64,000 nucleotides of DNA. Source: Agrobacterium cavarae (GTDB lineage: Bacteria > Pseudomonadota > Alphaproteobacteria > Rhizobiales > Rhizobiaceae). The translations under genes were made by a program, and so were the position numbers. The stretch spans positions 62,169 to 126,168 of the forward strand of contig NZ_SISF01000025.1 in assembly GCF_004310285.1 (NCBI RefSeq). Reading direction: 5' to 3'. This document shows positions 1 to 9,941 of this stretch, piece by piece; positions within the stretch are counted from its first letter, which is position 1, and every line of letters begins with the position of its first letter. Below the pieces are notes generated by a model. The model worked only from the letters and a program-made list of their open reading frames with translations. It ran no database searches and was not told the DNA's origin.

Positions 1-1541
1 TCGACGATTTGGCCTGCATAGAGCACGGCCACGCGGTGGGCGATGCGTTCGACCACAGCCATGTCGTGAGAGACGAAGAGATAGGCAAGATCGCGCTCTT
101 TTTGCAGGTCGATCAGAAGATCGAGAACGCGAGCCTGGACGGACACATCGAGCGCCGACACTGCCTCGTCCAGCACGAGAATGGAGGGATCGAGCATCAG
201 CGCGCGGGCGATGCAAAGGCGCTGGCGCTGGCCACCGGAAAACTCGTGTGGGTAGCGGGTGAGGCTATCGGATGGAAGGCCAACGCGATCGAGAAGCGCT
301 GTCATGCGCGACGTGATTTGTCCGTCGATCCGGATGCCCGCTGCAATGACGGGCTCGGCCAAAAGGCTTTGCACATCGAGACGCGGATTGAGCGAAGCAT
401 AGGGGTTCTGGAACACCATCTGCATCTGCATCTGCATCGGCTTCTGCGCCTTTGTCGACTCGGACGATTGCGTGGTGAAAGAGCCTCGTGTGGTCTTGAC
501 CAGACCGAGAAGAGCTCGGGCAGTGGTCGATTTGCCCGATCCGCTTTCTCCGACAACCGCCAGAGTCTCGCCCCGGCATATCTCGAAATCCACAGCTTCC
601 ACCGCATGGATTGCGCCGGCGGGTCTGCGTAAGAGCCCCGTCGTCGTGGGGAAGCGTACGGTCAACTCCTTGACCGCAAGTATGGCGGGCTCGTACGCGT
701 GTTTCAGTCGCGGCGCGTCGTCGCGGACATGCCGACCGTTGGCAAAATGCGGCACGGCGTTCAGCAGGTGTTGTGTGTAGCTGTGCTGCGGACGATCGAG
801 AATATCGTCGGCTTTTCCCTGTTCGACTACCTTTCCAGACTGCATGACGAGCACGCGGTCGGCGATACCGGCAACCAGCCCGAGATCATGGGTGATAAAG
901 ATAAGGCCGGTGCCGGTCTCGCGTTGAAGCTCGGCGAGAAGCGCCATGATCTGCGCCTGGACAGAGACATCCAGTGCGGTGGTCGGCTCATCGGCAATGA
1001 GAAGGCGAGGGGAGGCTGCGAGCGCCATCGCGATCATCACCCGCTGCAGCATTCCGCCCGAAAGCTGGTGCGGATAGTAACCAAGGCGTCTCGCTGCGTC
1101 GGGAATGCGCATCCGGTCGAGAGCGCGGAGTGTCTCGGCACGCGCCTCTGTCCCGCCCTTGCCTTGCAGGCGGAAGACTTCCTCGATCTGCTTGCCGATG
1201 GTGAGAACCGGATTGAGCGAGGTCATCGGCTCCTGAAAGATCATGCCGATCTCCGACCCTCGGATGCGCTCCATACGCCCAGTGTCCAGAGTGGCGAGAT
1301 CCAGCGTCTTTCCATCTGCGAGCGACAGATCGATCCGACCACTGGTGATCGTACCGCCGCTGTAGTCGATGAGGCGATTGATCGACAGCGCGGTGACGGA
1401 TTTTCCCGATCCGCTTTCGCCGACGATCGCAAGCGTTTCGCCCGCATCGAGCGTGAAGGTCACGCCGTCCACGATCGGCTTGATGGCTTTGCCGCGACCA
1501 AAGCCGACGCTTAGATTTTGAACCGAAAGAAGCTCAGTCAT
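1..1541 (-). CDS. Fused dipeptide/oligopeptide ABC transporter ATPase (DppD-DppF type), cut by window edge
   Basis: This protein powers peptide-type import at the inner membrane. It starts with [10 protein letters not shown] at 1541 and stays open to base 1, so about 513 residues are visible and the C-terminus is missing. Two complete nucleotide-binding domains are seen: Walker A GESGSGKS twice, signature LSGGMLQRV in the first and FSGGQRQRL in the second, with Walker B LIADEP and LVLDEA. The start overlaps the stop of the upstream permease by 4 bp (ATGA), so the two are translationally coupled. Just before the second Q-loop ([13 protein letters not shown]) is an MQMQMQ stretch coded by a hexanucleotide repeat. 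Neighbours suggest muropeptide import, but the ligand is inference. Confidence 0.93.
   Translation of the reverse strand, partial: MTELLSVQNLSVGFGRGKAIKPIVDGVTFTLDAGETLAIVGESGSGKSVTALSINRLIDYSGGTITSGRIDLSLADGKTLDLATLDTGRMERIRGSEIGMIFQEPMTSLNPVLTIGKQIEEVFRLQGKGGTEARAETLRALDRMRIPDAARRLGYYPHQLSGGMLQRVMIAMALAASPRLLIADEPTTALDVSVQAQIMALLAELQRETGTGLIFITHDLGLVAGIADRVLVMQSGKVVEQGKADDILDRPQHSYTQHLLNAVPHFANGRHVRDDAPRLKHAYEPAILAVKELTVRFPTTTGLLRRPAGAIHAVEAVDFEICRGETLAVVGESGSGKSTTARALLGLVKTTRGSFTTQSSESTKAQKPMQMQMQMVFQNPYASLNPRLDVQSLLAEPVIAAGIRIDGQITSRMTALLDRVGLPSDSLTRYPHEFSGGQRQRLCIARALMLDPSILVLDEAVSALDVSVQARVLDLLIDLQKERDLAYLFVSHDMAVVERIAHRVAVLYAGQIV
417..437 (-). repeat. In-frame hexanucleotide tandem repeat (3.5 x CATCTG)
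   Basis: The plus strand reads CATCTG three times and then CAT. On the coding strand this gives alternating Met-Gln codons directly in front of the Q-loop of the second ATPase domain. Related ATPases normally carry one MQMVFQ here, so extra units look like replication-slippage expansion that keeps the frame. Confidence 0.85.
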
Positions 1542-2380
1542 GATGCCACCCGTCGCATGCGCGGATCGAGCAGATCGCGCAACGCATCGCCCAGAAGGTT
1601 GAAGCCGAGAATGCCGAGCATGACGGCGAGACCCGGGAAGATCAGCAGCCACGGCGCCATTTCCATCAGGTTGATGCTGTCCGCCAGCATCAGGCCGAGC
1701 GAGGAGTTCGGTGGCTGTGTGCCAAGGCCAAGGAAGCTCAAGCCCGATTCGGTGAGAAGCGACCATGCCAACGCCAGTGTCACTTGCACGGTCAGTGGCG
1801 CTACCAGATTGAGCATCAGGTGCCGGGTGAGGATGTAGGAGGTAGAACTGCCGAAGGTGCGGGCCGCATCGACGAAATCACGCGCCTTGATCGACAGTGC
1901 CGGTCCGCGCACCACGCGTGTGAAGATTGGCGTGTAGACGAAGGCGATGGCGAGAATGCTGGTGAAGGTGCCGGGGCCGACGACGGTGATGAACAGCAGG
2001 GCAAGCAGGATGGCCGGGAAGGCGAGCAGAATATCCATAAGCCGCATGACCACACCATCCCACAGGCGGCCGACCCATGCGGCGGTGAGCCCCAGAACCG
2101 TGCCGATCACGGCGGCGATGCCGACGGAGGAAAAGGCGACGAGGAAGGATTGACCGATGCCGATCATCAAGCGGCTGAGCACATCGCGCCCGAACATGTC
2201 GGTGCCCATCCAGTGAGCGGCGCTTGGGCCTTGCAGGCGGTCGATGCGGAACTGCTGCAGCGGGTCATAGGGCGTCAGTCCGAGCCAGGCGGCAAGCGCC
2301 AGCAATAGGTAGGTAAGGACGATCGCCGCGCCGACGCAACCGCTCGGGTGACGCAACAGCCTGGAAAGCAGAGAGGTCAT
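1538..2380 (-). CDS. Peptide-type ABC transporter permease, DppC family
   Basis: A 280-residue inner-membrane permease of the DppC/OppC family. It has an N-terminal hydrophobic segment (about residues 15-35), a periplasmic loop with the typical GTDMFGRDVLSRLMIG motif, and a BPD_transp_1 core. The EAA-type cytoplasmic loop is near residues 165-185 (DAARTFGSSTSYILTRHL). It pairs with the DppB-type permease, overlapping its stop by 4 bp, and overlaps the ATPase start by 4 bp. The three form a tightly coupled operon. The substrate cannot be read from the sequence; murQ, murA and a sugar kinase upstream point to cell-wall peptides. Confidence 0.93.
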   Translation of the reverse strand: MTSLLSRLLRHPSGCVGAAIVLTYLLLALAAWLGLTPYDPLQQFRIDRLQGPSAAHWMGTDMFGRDVLSRLMIGIGQSFLVAFSSVGIAAVIGTVLGLTAAWVGRLWDGVVMRLMDILLAFPAILLALLFITVVGPGTFTSILAIAFVYTPIFTRVVRGPALSIKARDFVDAARTFGSSTSYILTRHLMLNLVAPLTVQVTLALAWSLLTESGLSFLGLGTQPPNSSLGLMLADSINLMEMAPWLLIFPGLAVMLGILGFNLLGDALRDLLDPRMRRVAS

Positions 2381-3339
2381 GACCGGCTCCCCAAGCGAAT
2401 GCGCGGATCGAGCGCGACATAGGCGAGATCGACGATGAGGTTGACGATCATGAAGTTCAACGCGACGAACAACACCGCACCCTGCACTAGCGCGTAGTCG
2501 CGTTGCAGGATGGCTTCCAGCGTCATGCGCCCAAGGCCGGGAAGTGCAAAGATTTGCTCGACCAGCACCGCGCCGCCAAGCAGATAGCCGAACTCGACAC
2601 CGCAGAGCGTGATGACGGGAATGAGGGCGTTGGGCAGGGCATGCCGCCAGATGACGTTTCGGCGCGCGACACCTTTGCTGCGCGCGGTACGCACATAGTC
2701 ATCGCTCAAGACATCGAGCATCGCCGAACGGGAAATGCGCGTGACGGAGGCGGTAAAGGAAAGTCCAAGCGTCAGCGCCGGGAAAAACAGCTGCGACAGG
2801 TTGCCGATCGGATCCTGCGTCAAGGGCACGTAATCGCCCATGGCTGGCAGAATGCCGAAGCCCGCCGAGAGGATGTAGATGATGCCGAGGCCAAAGACGA
2901 AGCTTGGCGTGGATTGCCCGATCATGGCGAAAATCCGGACGCTGAGATCCGAGCCGCGGCCAGCGCGCGTTGCCGCAAAGACGCCGAGCGGCAGGCCGAG
3001 AACAAGAGCGATCACCACCGAAAAGCAGGCGAGTTCCAGCGTCAGAGGGAAACGCTGGAGAATCACCTCGAGAACCGGCTTGCCATAGGTGACCGAGAGA
3101 CCGAGATTTCCTGTGATGACGCCGGAAAGCCAGCGGCCATACTGGACGAGCCAACCCTGATCGATACCGAAATAGGCCGATAGCGCCTGCTTCTGCTCCG
3201 GCGTCAGCAACCCGGCCTCGGTGCCGAGCATGGCGGTGATGGAGTCACCGGGAACGAGGCGGATGGCGACGAACACCAGAACGGAGACACCCAGCATCAC
3301 CAGCGGGAATGTCACAAGACGTCGTAGCAGATAGGTCAT
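2377..3339 (-). CDS. Peptide-type ABC transporter permease, DppB family
   Basis: An integral membrane permease of the DppB/OppB family, about 320 residues. It starts MTYLLRRLVTFPLVMLGVSVLVF, the usual family opening with the first membrane helix. The EAA loop (DYVRTARSKGVARRNVIWRH) lies near residue 220 and the C-terminus ends in the common LDPRIRLG. An in-frame ATG seven codons upstream exists, but 3339 is preferred because GAGG sits about 11 bases before it and the family starts there. It lies 24 bp after the binding-protein stop and overlaps the DppC-type gene, so it belongs to one transport operon. Confidence 0.92.
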   Translation of the reverse strand: MTYLLRRLVTFPLVMLGVSVLVFVAIRLVPGDSITAMLGTEAGLLTPEQKQALSAYFGIDQGWLVQYGRWLSGVITGNLGLSVTYGKPVLEVILQRFPLTLELACFSVVIALVLGLPLGVFAATRAGRGSDLSVRIFAMIGQSTPSFVFGLGIIYILSAGFGILPAMGDYVPLTQDPIGNLSQLFFPALTLGLSFTASVTRISRSAMLDVLSDDYVRTARSKGVARRNVIWRHALPNALIPVITLCGVEFGYLLGGAVLVEQIFALPGLGRMTLEAILQRDYALVQGAVLFVALNFMIVNLIVDLAYVALDPRIRLGSRS

Positions 3340-3363
3340 GTCGTCATCCGCCTCATGCACGCA

Positions 3364-4878
3364 TTACTTAACGGTGACCTTGGAAAGGCCGAAGAGAGAG
3401 CCATCCGGGGTTGCCACGAAGTTTTCGACATTCTGCTGCTGCGCAGTGTAGGAATAGCCGGTGTAGAGCCAGATCCATGGCGAGACTTCGGCGAGATGCT
3501 TGTCGAAAGCGGCGAAGATTTCCTTGCGCTTGGCGACATCGGTTTCGACACGACCCTTCTGCATCAGGTCGTCCAGCGTGTCGTCGATATAGTGGGCGAC
3601 CTTTTGCAGGTTGCCGGCTTTCGTCCAGTAGCGGTTATACATGGTGTAAGGATCAGCCCGGCCACCATTCAGCGCAATGGCCATGTCGAAATCGCCCTTC
3701 AGCCAAGTGTCGACATAGACATTGAGTTCCATCATCTTGATATCGAGATTGATGCCGATTTCCTTCAACTGCGACTGGATGACCTGAGCTTCGGCAGCCG
3801 CGGTCGGCGGTTCGCCGGTTGCGGCAATCACGGTTGCGGAGAAGCCATCCTTCAGCCCGGCATCGGCCATCAGCTTCTTGGCTTTCTCCAGATCCCTCTT
3901 GTAGCAGAAGAGGCTGTTCGGATCCGAGCGATAGAGCGGCATCGTCAGCGGTCCGGTGACTTCGCCTTCGCCGAGCAGAGCCGTATCGAGAACATCCTGA
4001 CGGTCTATAGCGCAGGAGATTGCCTGCCGCACCGCAAGCTCCGTCATCGGCTTGCGCGACGCGTTCAGTTGCAGCGCGTGATAGGAGAGAACCGGCTTGC
4101 GGTTCAGCGTCAGTCCGGCAACCTTCGGCACAAGCGTTGCGACCAGGGGGTCGTTCAACAGGGCGAAATCGACCTTTTTCGCGCGTAGTGCTGCAAGAAT
4201 GGCGTTCTCATCCGGCAACACGCTGATGTCGATGCCATCTACACCCACCTTGCCGCCAGCCCACTCGGCATTGGCTTTGAGCACTTCCTTCTGGTTCGGC
4301 TCCCAGCTTTCCAGCTTGAACGGGCCGCTGCCAACGGCAGCCGTGCCGATCTTGCCGGAGGTGATTTCGGACGCAGGAACGATCGCCGCATTGATGCTGC
4401 CCATAGCGGTCAAAAGCGGAACATCGGGCTGCGACAGGTTGAAGACCACCGTCGCGGCGTCTGGCGTATCGATGCTGGCAATCGAAAGATAGTTCGCGCG
4501 TGCCGCAGCACCCGTTGCCTGGTCGAGAATGCGCTCGAAGGAAGCCTTCACGTCGGCGGAGGTGACGGCAGCACCATTGTGAAAATTGGCAGTTGGGTCC
4601 AGCTTGAAGGTCAGCGTCTTGGCGTCGGGCGAGAAGGTCCATTCTTTCGCAAGCGCTGGCACGACCTTGAGATCGCCATCCAGACGAACCAGAGGTTCAT
4701 AGATCAGTTCAAGCAGGCGGATGGAGGAAAAGGCCGTCTGCTTGTGCGGGTCAAGGCCCGTGGCATCCTGCGCCCATGCCATCTTCAAGGTGGCTGCGAA
4801 ACCGGGTGCGGCGGTAGCCGTCAGCAGGCTTCCGGCGATTGCCGCACAAGCCAGCCATTTTCGAGCGATCATCGTCAT
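3364..4878 (-). CDS. Periplasmic peptide-type substrate-binding protein (SBP family 5)
   Basis: About 504 residues with a Sec signal peptide (MTMIARKWLACAAIAGSLLTA then APGFA before ATLKM). Family-5 binding-protein features include the conserved LVRLDGDLKVVPALAKEWTF strand and the FHNGAAVTSADVKASFERI segment. The start at 4878 is chosen because AGAGGGAG sits 8-9 bases upstream and it begins the signal peptide; a longer in-frame start 20 codons upstream would put charged sequence in front of it. The product delivers ligand to the permeases encoded next. Its place directly after murQ argues for a muropeptide or related cell-wall ligand rather than general dipeptides; that is inference. Confidence 0.9.
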   Translation of the reverse strand: MTMIARKWLACAAIAGSLLTATAAPGFAATLKMAWAQDATGLDPHKQTAFSSIRLLELIYEPLVRLDGDLKVVPALAKEWTFSPDAKTLTFKLDPTANFHNGAAVTSADVKASFERILDQATGAAARANYLSIASIDTPDAATVVFNLSQPDVPLLTAMGSINAAIVPASEITSGKIGTAAVGSGPFKLESWEPNQKEVLKANAEWAGGKVGVDGIDISVLPDENAILAALRAKKVDFALLNDPLVATLVPKVAGLTLNRKPVLSYHALQLNASRKPMTELAVRQAISCAIDRQDVLDTALLGEGEVTGPLTMPLYRSDPNSLFCYKRDLEKAKKLMADAGLKDGFSATVIAATGEPPTAAAEAQVIQSQLKEIGINLDIKMMELNVYVDTWLKGDFDMAIALNGGRADPYTMYNRYWTKAGNLQKVAHYIDDTLDDLMQKGRVETDVAKRKEIFAAFDKHLAEVSPWIWLYTGYSYTAQQQNVENFVATPDGSLFGLSKVTVK

Positions 4879-4947
4879 GCTTATTCTCCCTCTGGTTGGC
4901 TGATCCCGTCTCTTTTTCGAACGCCGGGTATGCAGCACGTCTCGCGT

Positions 4948-5877
<930 letters not shown>

Positions 5878-5931
5878 TCACTCGATTTTTTAACAGACTA
5901 CGATCGTATATTCCGCGTGTCAATTAATATT

Positions 5932-5946
5932 GGAATATATTATTCC
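5932..5946. promoter_or_regulatory. Candidate RpiR/MurR operator, GGAATA-TAT-TATTCC
   Basis: A perfect inverted repeat (6-bp arms, 3-bp spacer) in the AT-rich gap between the kinase gene and murQ. A near-identical site lies at 8208-8223 between the regulator and murA. A further TATTCC half-site is at 5908-5914. Confidence 0.6.
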
Positions 5947-5980
5947 GTTTGTAGCGGCTCACTATCCGTTTGGATTCCGT

Positions 5981-6865
5981 TCAGGACGACAGGCGTTTTG
6001 CCAGGATGATCGCACCAGCAACGGCGTCGCCATCCGCGGGTTTCAAGCGCTTCCGCACGTCGGGCGCAAGCCAGGGCTCAAGCGGTCCGGAGAGGCCACC
6101 GAGCAGTGTAACGGCCGGTGCGCCATACTCGATCAGGCGTCGTACCAGTCCATCGATATGGCCAGCACCAGATTGAACGATCTGGCGGGCGGCAGGGTCT
6201 CCCTGATCGGCATGACGCAGGACCAGTGGAGCGAGCGTCGCGTAATCCGTGGCGGTTGCCTTGTCCATCCAGCCGACGATGTTGGCGGGCAGGTTATCGA
6301 AGCGGTTGAGAACCTCGGACAGCAAAGCCGTCTTATCCCGGCGTCCGTCAAAGGCGAGAAGGGCGGATTGGATCGCCTTCAATCCCATATCCGCACCGCT
6401 GCCTTCATCGGAGATCGGAAAGCCGTAGCCTCCGGCGCGTTTTTCCTCGCCACCGACCAGTGCCAGCCCGATCGAGCCGGTGCCGGCAATCACGATGCCG
6501 CCATCGTGACCGGAATGCGCGCCGAGACAGGCGGCCGCACCGTCGGAGGTGAAGCAGATATTGCCGAACGGATGGGGCAGGGCTTCCAAATGTTCGCGCG
6601 AGCCCGCACGCGTTAGCCCGGCAATGCCGATGCCTGCCACGACATTCGGGGCGTTGGAAGGATCAAGGCCGGCCTCTTCGGCAGCACCCGTCCAGGCCCG
6701 CAGCACCGATGCCCAGGCATTGGGTACCCCGAGGCGCGTCGTGGCCGGGCCGGACAGTCCTTGCCCGATCACGTGGCCATCTTCATCGACGATCCTCGCC
6801 CGGCAGCCCGTGCCGCCGCCATCGACACCGAGATACAGTGTCTGGTCGCTAAGCGGCGTCGTCAT
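5981..6865 (-). CDS. BadF/BadG/BcrA/BcrD-type sugar kinase (MurNAc/GlcNAc kinase-like)
   Basis: A 294-residue ATPase-fold kinase. It has the phosphate-1 motif LYLGVDGGGTGCRARI at residues 11-26, an IVIAGTGSIGLAL phosphate-2 loop and YGFPISDEGSGADMG, all typical of BadF/BadG-type N-acetylglucosamine/glucosamine kinases. Clostridium acetobutylicum MurK, which phosphorylates MurNAc and GlcNAc, belongs to this family. Supplying MurNAc-6-phosphate to MurQ is therefore the natural role here (inference). The start at 6865 overlaps the murA stop by 4 bp (ATGA), which favours it over an upstream in-frame ATG and shows translational coupling. Confidence 0.85.
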   Translation of the reverse strand: MTTPLSDQTLYLGVDGGGTGCRARIVDEDGHVIGQGLSGPATTRLGVPNAWASVLRAWTGAAEEAGLDPSNAPNVVAGIGIAGLTRAGSREHLEALPHPFGNICFTSDGAAACLGAHSGHDGGIVIAGTGSIGLALVGGEEKRAGGYGFPISDEGSGADMGLKAIQSALLAFDGRRDKTALLSEVLNRFDNLPANIVGWMDKATATDYATLAPLVLRHADQGDPAARQIVQSGAGHIDGLVRRLIEYGAPAVTLLGGLSGPLEPWLAPDVRKRLKPADGDAVAGAIILAKRLSS

Positions 6866-8118
6866 AGCGACACACGGCGAATGTTGGCGCCACATTGTGC
6901 CAGCTTGCGGTCCAATTGCTCGTAACCGCGATCAAGGTGATAGACACGCTTGATGATGGTCTCACCTTGCGCTGCAAGCGCTGCCAGCACGAGGCACACG
7001 GACGCACGCAGATCGGTCGCCATGACAGGTGCACCCTTGAGGGACGGCTGCCCCCGGACTGTGGCGACGGAGCCGTTGAGCGCAATATTGGTACCGAGCC
7101 GTGAGAGTTCCGGCACATGCATGAAGCGGTTCTCGAAGATGGTTTCGCGGATGACGCTGGCACCCTCGGCAATCGACGCCATCGCCATGAATTGTGCCTG
7201 CAAATCCGTCGGGAAGCCCGGGTAGGGTTCGGTGGTGAAATCGGCAGGCTTGATCCGCCCATGACCTTCGACGACGACGCCACGATCTCCGGGCCAGACG
7301 GTGGCGCCCATGCTTTCCAGCACCTGCAGAACCGATGAGAGATGTTCCATCCGGGCGTTGACGAGTTCGATGCGCCCGCCGGTGATCATCGCCGCTGCCG
7401 CATAGGTGCCGGCCTCGACGCGGTCCGCAATCGCGTGGTGGCTTGCGGCACGCCAGGTCGTGCTGCCCTTGACCAGAAGCCGATGCGTGCCAGCGCCTTC
7501 AATCTCCGCGCCCATGGAAACAAGGCAGGCGACGAGATCGACCACTTCCGGTTCGCGCGCGGCATTGAGGATTTCCGTTTCGCCGGTTGCACAGCACGCC
7601 GCCATCAATGCGGTCTCACTGGCACCAACGGACGGGCCGGGCAGAACGACGCGCGCACCTTTCAATCCGTCCGAGGCGTTGGCGACGATATAGCCTCCTT
7701 CCACGGCAATCGTCGCGCCAAGGGCGGACAGTACCTTGAGATGCATATCGACGGGGCGCGCGCCAATGGCGCAGCCGCCGGGCAGCGATACCCGCGCCGA
7801 GCCGAAGCGGGCAAGGAGCGGCGCCAGCACCAGAATCGAGGCGCGCATCTTGCGCACGGTCTCGTAGTCGACTTCGCCCGGCGTTACATTCTGCGCGTTG
7901 ATGACGGTGCCGCCAGCGTTCCGCTGAACCTCCGCGCCGTAGAGCGAGATGATTCGCAGCATGTTGTCGACATCCGATACCTTGGGCAGGTTCGTCAGCT
8001 CGAGCGGATGCGGAGACAGGAGGGCGGCAGCAATTTGCGGCAGGGCCGCGTTCTTGGCGCCGGCGATCGGAACCGCGCCATCAAGCCTCGTTCCGCCGGT
8101 GATATGCAGCTCATCCAT
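6862..8118 (-). CDS. murA: UDP-N-acetylglucosamine 1-carboxyvinyltransferase (MurA paralogue)
   Basis: Transfers enolpyruvate from PEP to UDP-GlcNAc, the first committed step of UDP-MurNAc synthesis. It has 418 residues, full length for MurA. Lys22 lies in AGAKNAALP and the fosfomycin-target Cys116 in [11 protein letters not shown], so the active site looks intact. The repeated EPSP-synthase-like domains are complete. It is the first gene of a catabolic operon with a kinase and murQ, an unusual place for a biosynthetic gene, so it is probably a second copy beside a housekeeping murA elsewhere. Transcription is likely under the divergent RpiR-type regulator. Confidence 0.93.
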   Translation of the reverse strand: MDELHITGGTRLDGAVPIAGAKNAALPQIAAALLSPHPLELTNLPKVSDVDNMLRIISLYGAEVQRNAGGTVINAQNVTPGEVDYETVRKMRASILVLAPLLARFGSARVSLPGGCAIGARPVDMHLKVLSALGATIAVEGGYIVANASDGLKGARVVLPGPSVGASETALMAACCATGETEILNAAREPEVVDLVACLVSMGAEIEGAGTHRLLVKGSTTWRAASHHAIADRVEAGTYAAAAMITGGRIELVNARMEHLSSVLQVLESMGATVWPGDRGVVVEGHGRIKPADFTTEPYPGFPTDLQAQFMAMASIAEGASVIRETIFENRFMHVPELSRLGTNIALNGSVATVRGQPSLKGAPVMATDLRASVCLVLAALAAQGETIIKRVYHLDRGYEQLDRKLAQCGANIRRVSL

Positions 8119-8207
8119 AAAAGACCTTCCGGGTCAAAACTGATGCTGAAATCTGGATAGCCAATCATAAGATAAGCGCTATAATATTCCAGAGAATTTT
8201 TGATTTA

Positions 8208-8223
8208 CGAATATCTTATTCCG
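8208..8223. promoter_or_regulatory. Candidate RpiR/MurR operator in the murA/regulator divergent promoter
   Basis: CGAATA-TCT-TATTCCG is an inverted repeat with one arm mismatch, matching the site at 5932-5946 in arm sequence and spacing. It lies 15 bp before the regulator start, where binding would block expression of the regulator and perhaps of divergent murA. A TATTCC half-site also occurs at 8185-8190. Confidence 0.6.
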
Positions 8224-8237
8224 ATCGGGGGAACGCC

Positions 8238-9086
8238 ATGTCCGTCTTGAAGGTGATCCAGGCGAAGTTGGAATTCATGACGGATGCCGAGCGCCAGATC
8301 GGCCAGTTCATCGTCGATGATCCCGATCGCATGGTGCAGCTTTCGTCTGCCGAACTTGCTGCAGCAACCGGCCGCAGCCAATCCAGCGTCGTGAAATTCT
8401 CGCAGAAGATCGGCTATGACGGCTATCAGCAGCTGAAACTTGCCGTGACCAAGGCCAAGGCGCAGGAATGGCGTGTTCCGTCCGGCATGATCCACGGGAC
8501 GATCGATGCGGGCGATAACTTCGTCACCATCCAGCAGAAGCTGGTTGCGAGTAAGGTCTCCGCCATGCAACAGACGATGGAGGTGAATGCCGAAGACGCG
8601 GTCACCGCGGCGGTCTCCGCACTGGCGTCGGCAAGGCGCATCCATCTCGCCGGCATCGGCGCTTCTTCGCTCGTTGCCCGCGACTTTTCCTACAAGCTCT
8701 TGAAGCTCGGATTGGTGGCGCTGATGGATCGCGATCCGCATGTGCAGATGGCCAATGCCGCCTCGCTCAACAATCGCGATGTGCTCTTCGCCATCTCTCA
8801 CTCCGGCAGTACCAACGAGACGATCCGACTGGCGGAACTGGCGAAAAAAGGCGGCGCCACGGTCGTCACCCTGACGGGTCTTCATGGCAATCGTCTGAGC
8901 CAGATCGCCGATATCACGCTTCATACCGTGGCGGATGAAGAGCGTGTGCGCTCTTCCGCCATCACCTCGCGCGATGCGCAACTTGCCATCTGCGATCTGG
9001 TCTTCCTGCTGTTGATCGCCAAGATTCCCGGCGCGAATGACGCCATTCACGCCAGCGAGGCCGCGGTCTCCGTTCTCAAGTCGTGA
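8238..9086 (+). CDS. RpiR/MurR-family transcriptional regulator
   Basis: 282 residues: an N-terminal HTH_6 domain (about 1-80, with LAAATGRSQSSVVKFSQKIGYDGYQQLK as the recognition region) and a C-terminal SIS sugar-phosphate-binding domain (about 120-260, HLAGIGASS and AISHSGSTNETIRLAE). In E. coli the relative MurR represses murQP and responds to MurNAc-6-phosphate. Its divergent position from murA-kinase-murQ supports the same role here. A GGGG run 6-8 bases upstream serves as ribosome binding site. It converges with the sugar permease gene, 6 bp away. Confidence 0.93.
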   Translation: MSVLKVIQAKLEFMTDAERQIGQFIVDDPDRMVQLSSAELAAATGRSQSSVVKFSQKIGYDGYQQLKLAVTKAKAQEWRVPSGMIHGTIDAGDNFVTIQQKLVASKVSAMQQTMEVNAEDAVTAAVSALASARRIHLAGIGASSLVARDFSYKLLKLGLVALMDRDPHVQMANAASLNNRDVLFAISHSGSTNETIRLAELAKKGGATVVTLTGLHGNRLSQIADITLHTVADEERVRSSAITSRDAQLAICDLVFLLLIAKIPGANDAIHASEAAVSVLKS

Positions 9087-9092
9087 CCATGT

Positions 9093-9941
9093 CTACTTGA
9101 TCGCGCCTGCCGTCATGCCGTTGATGAACTGCCGCGACAGCGCGATGTAGAGGATGATGATCGGCAATGCCGACAGCGTCAGCCCGGAAAACAGCACGCC
9201 CCAATCGGTACCGAACTCACCCATGAAGGCGGTCAGTCCCTGAGGTAGGGTCTTCAGATTGTTATTCTGAATGAAGATCAGCGGGAAAAAGAAGTCGTTC
9301 CAGATCGGCACGACATTCTGGATCGCTGCGATCACCATGGCCGGGCGCACCAGTGGCAGCATGATGGACCACATGATGCGCGCTTCATTGGCGCCATCCA
9401 TACGGGCGGCATCCTCCAGCTCGTTCGGCAGGCTGCGGATGAAGCCGGTGAGGATGAAGACGGTCGTCGGCAGGCCGGTGGCGACATAGATGAAGATCAG
9501 CGACAGCCGCGAGTCGATCAGCCCGAAATCCCGCATCTGGATGAAGAGCGGAATGATGGCGAGTTTCAGCGGCAAGGTCAGCCCCGCCAGAAAGAAAAGA
9601 AGAATGAAGCCGGAGCCTCGGAACTCGTAACGGGCGATGGCATAGGCCGCCATCGTGCCGAGGATAAGGATGAGCGCAATCGAGCTTGCCGTGACGATGA
9701 GCGAATTGCTCATATAGAGCAGGAAGTCCGTCTCGTTCCACACGCGAAGAAGGCTTTTGACATTGGTGAAATCGGGAATGGAGAAGGGGGACTGAAAGAT
9801 CTGCGCGTTGGTCTTGAAGGCGGAAAAGAACATGATGACGATCGGCGTCAGCATGACGATGCTGTTGCCGATCAGCAGGATCTTGATCAGGCCATCCCAG
9901 CCATAGGTGCGGAAGCTGCCGCGGTCGATCCCTTTCCTCAT
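9093..9941 (-). CDS. Carbohydrate ABC transporter permease, MalG family
   Basis: A 282-residue inner-membrane permease with six predicted helices, the first at about residues 18-40 (ILLIGNSIVMLTPIVIMFFSAF). The EAA loop near residues 180-200 (ELEDAARMDGANEARIMWSIMLPLVRP) is the classic MalG/CUT1 form. It is the last gene of the transport operon and overlaps the MalF-type permease by 4 bp. The imported sugar is unknown. The regulator next to it is convergent, so whether it controls this operon is open. Confidence 0.93.
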   Translation of the reverse strand: MRKGIDRGSFRTYGWDGLIKILLIGNSIVMLTPIVIMFFSAFKTNAQIFQSPFSIPDFTNVKSLLRVWNETDFLLYMSNSLIVTASSIALILILGTMAAYAIARYEFRGSGFILLFFLAGLTLPLKLAIIPLFIQMRDFGLIDSRLSLIFIYVATGLPTTVFILTGFIRSLPNELEDAARMDGANEARIMWSIMLPLVRPAMVIAAIQNVVPIWNDFFFPLIFIQNNNLKTLPQGLTAFMGEFGTDWGVLFSGLTLSALPIIILYIALSRQFINGMTAGAIK

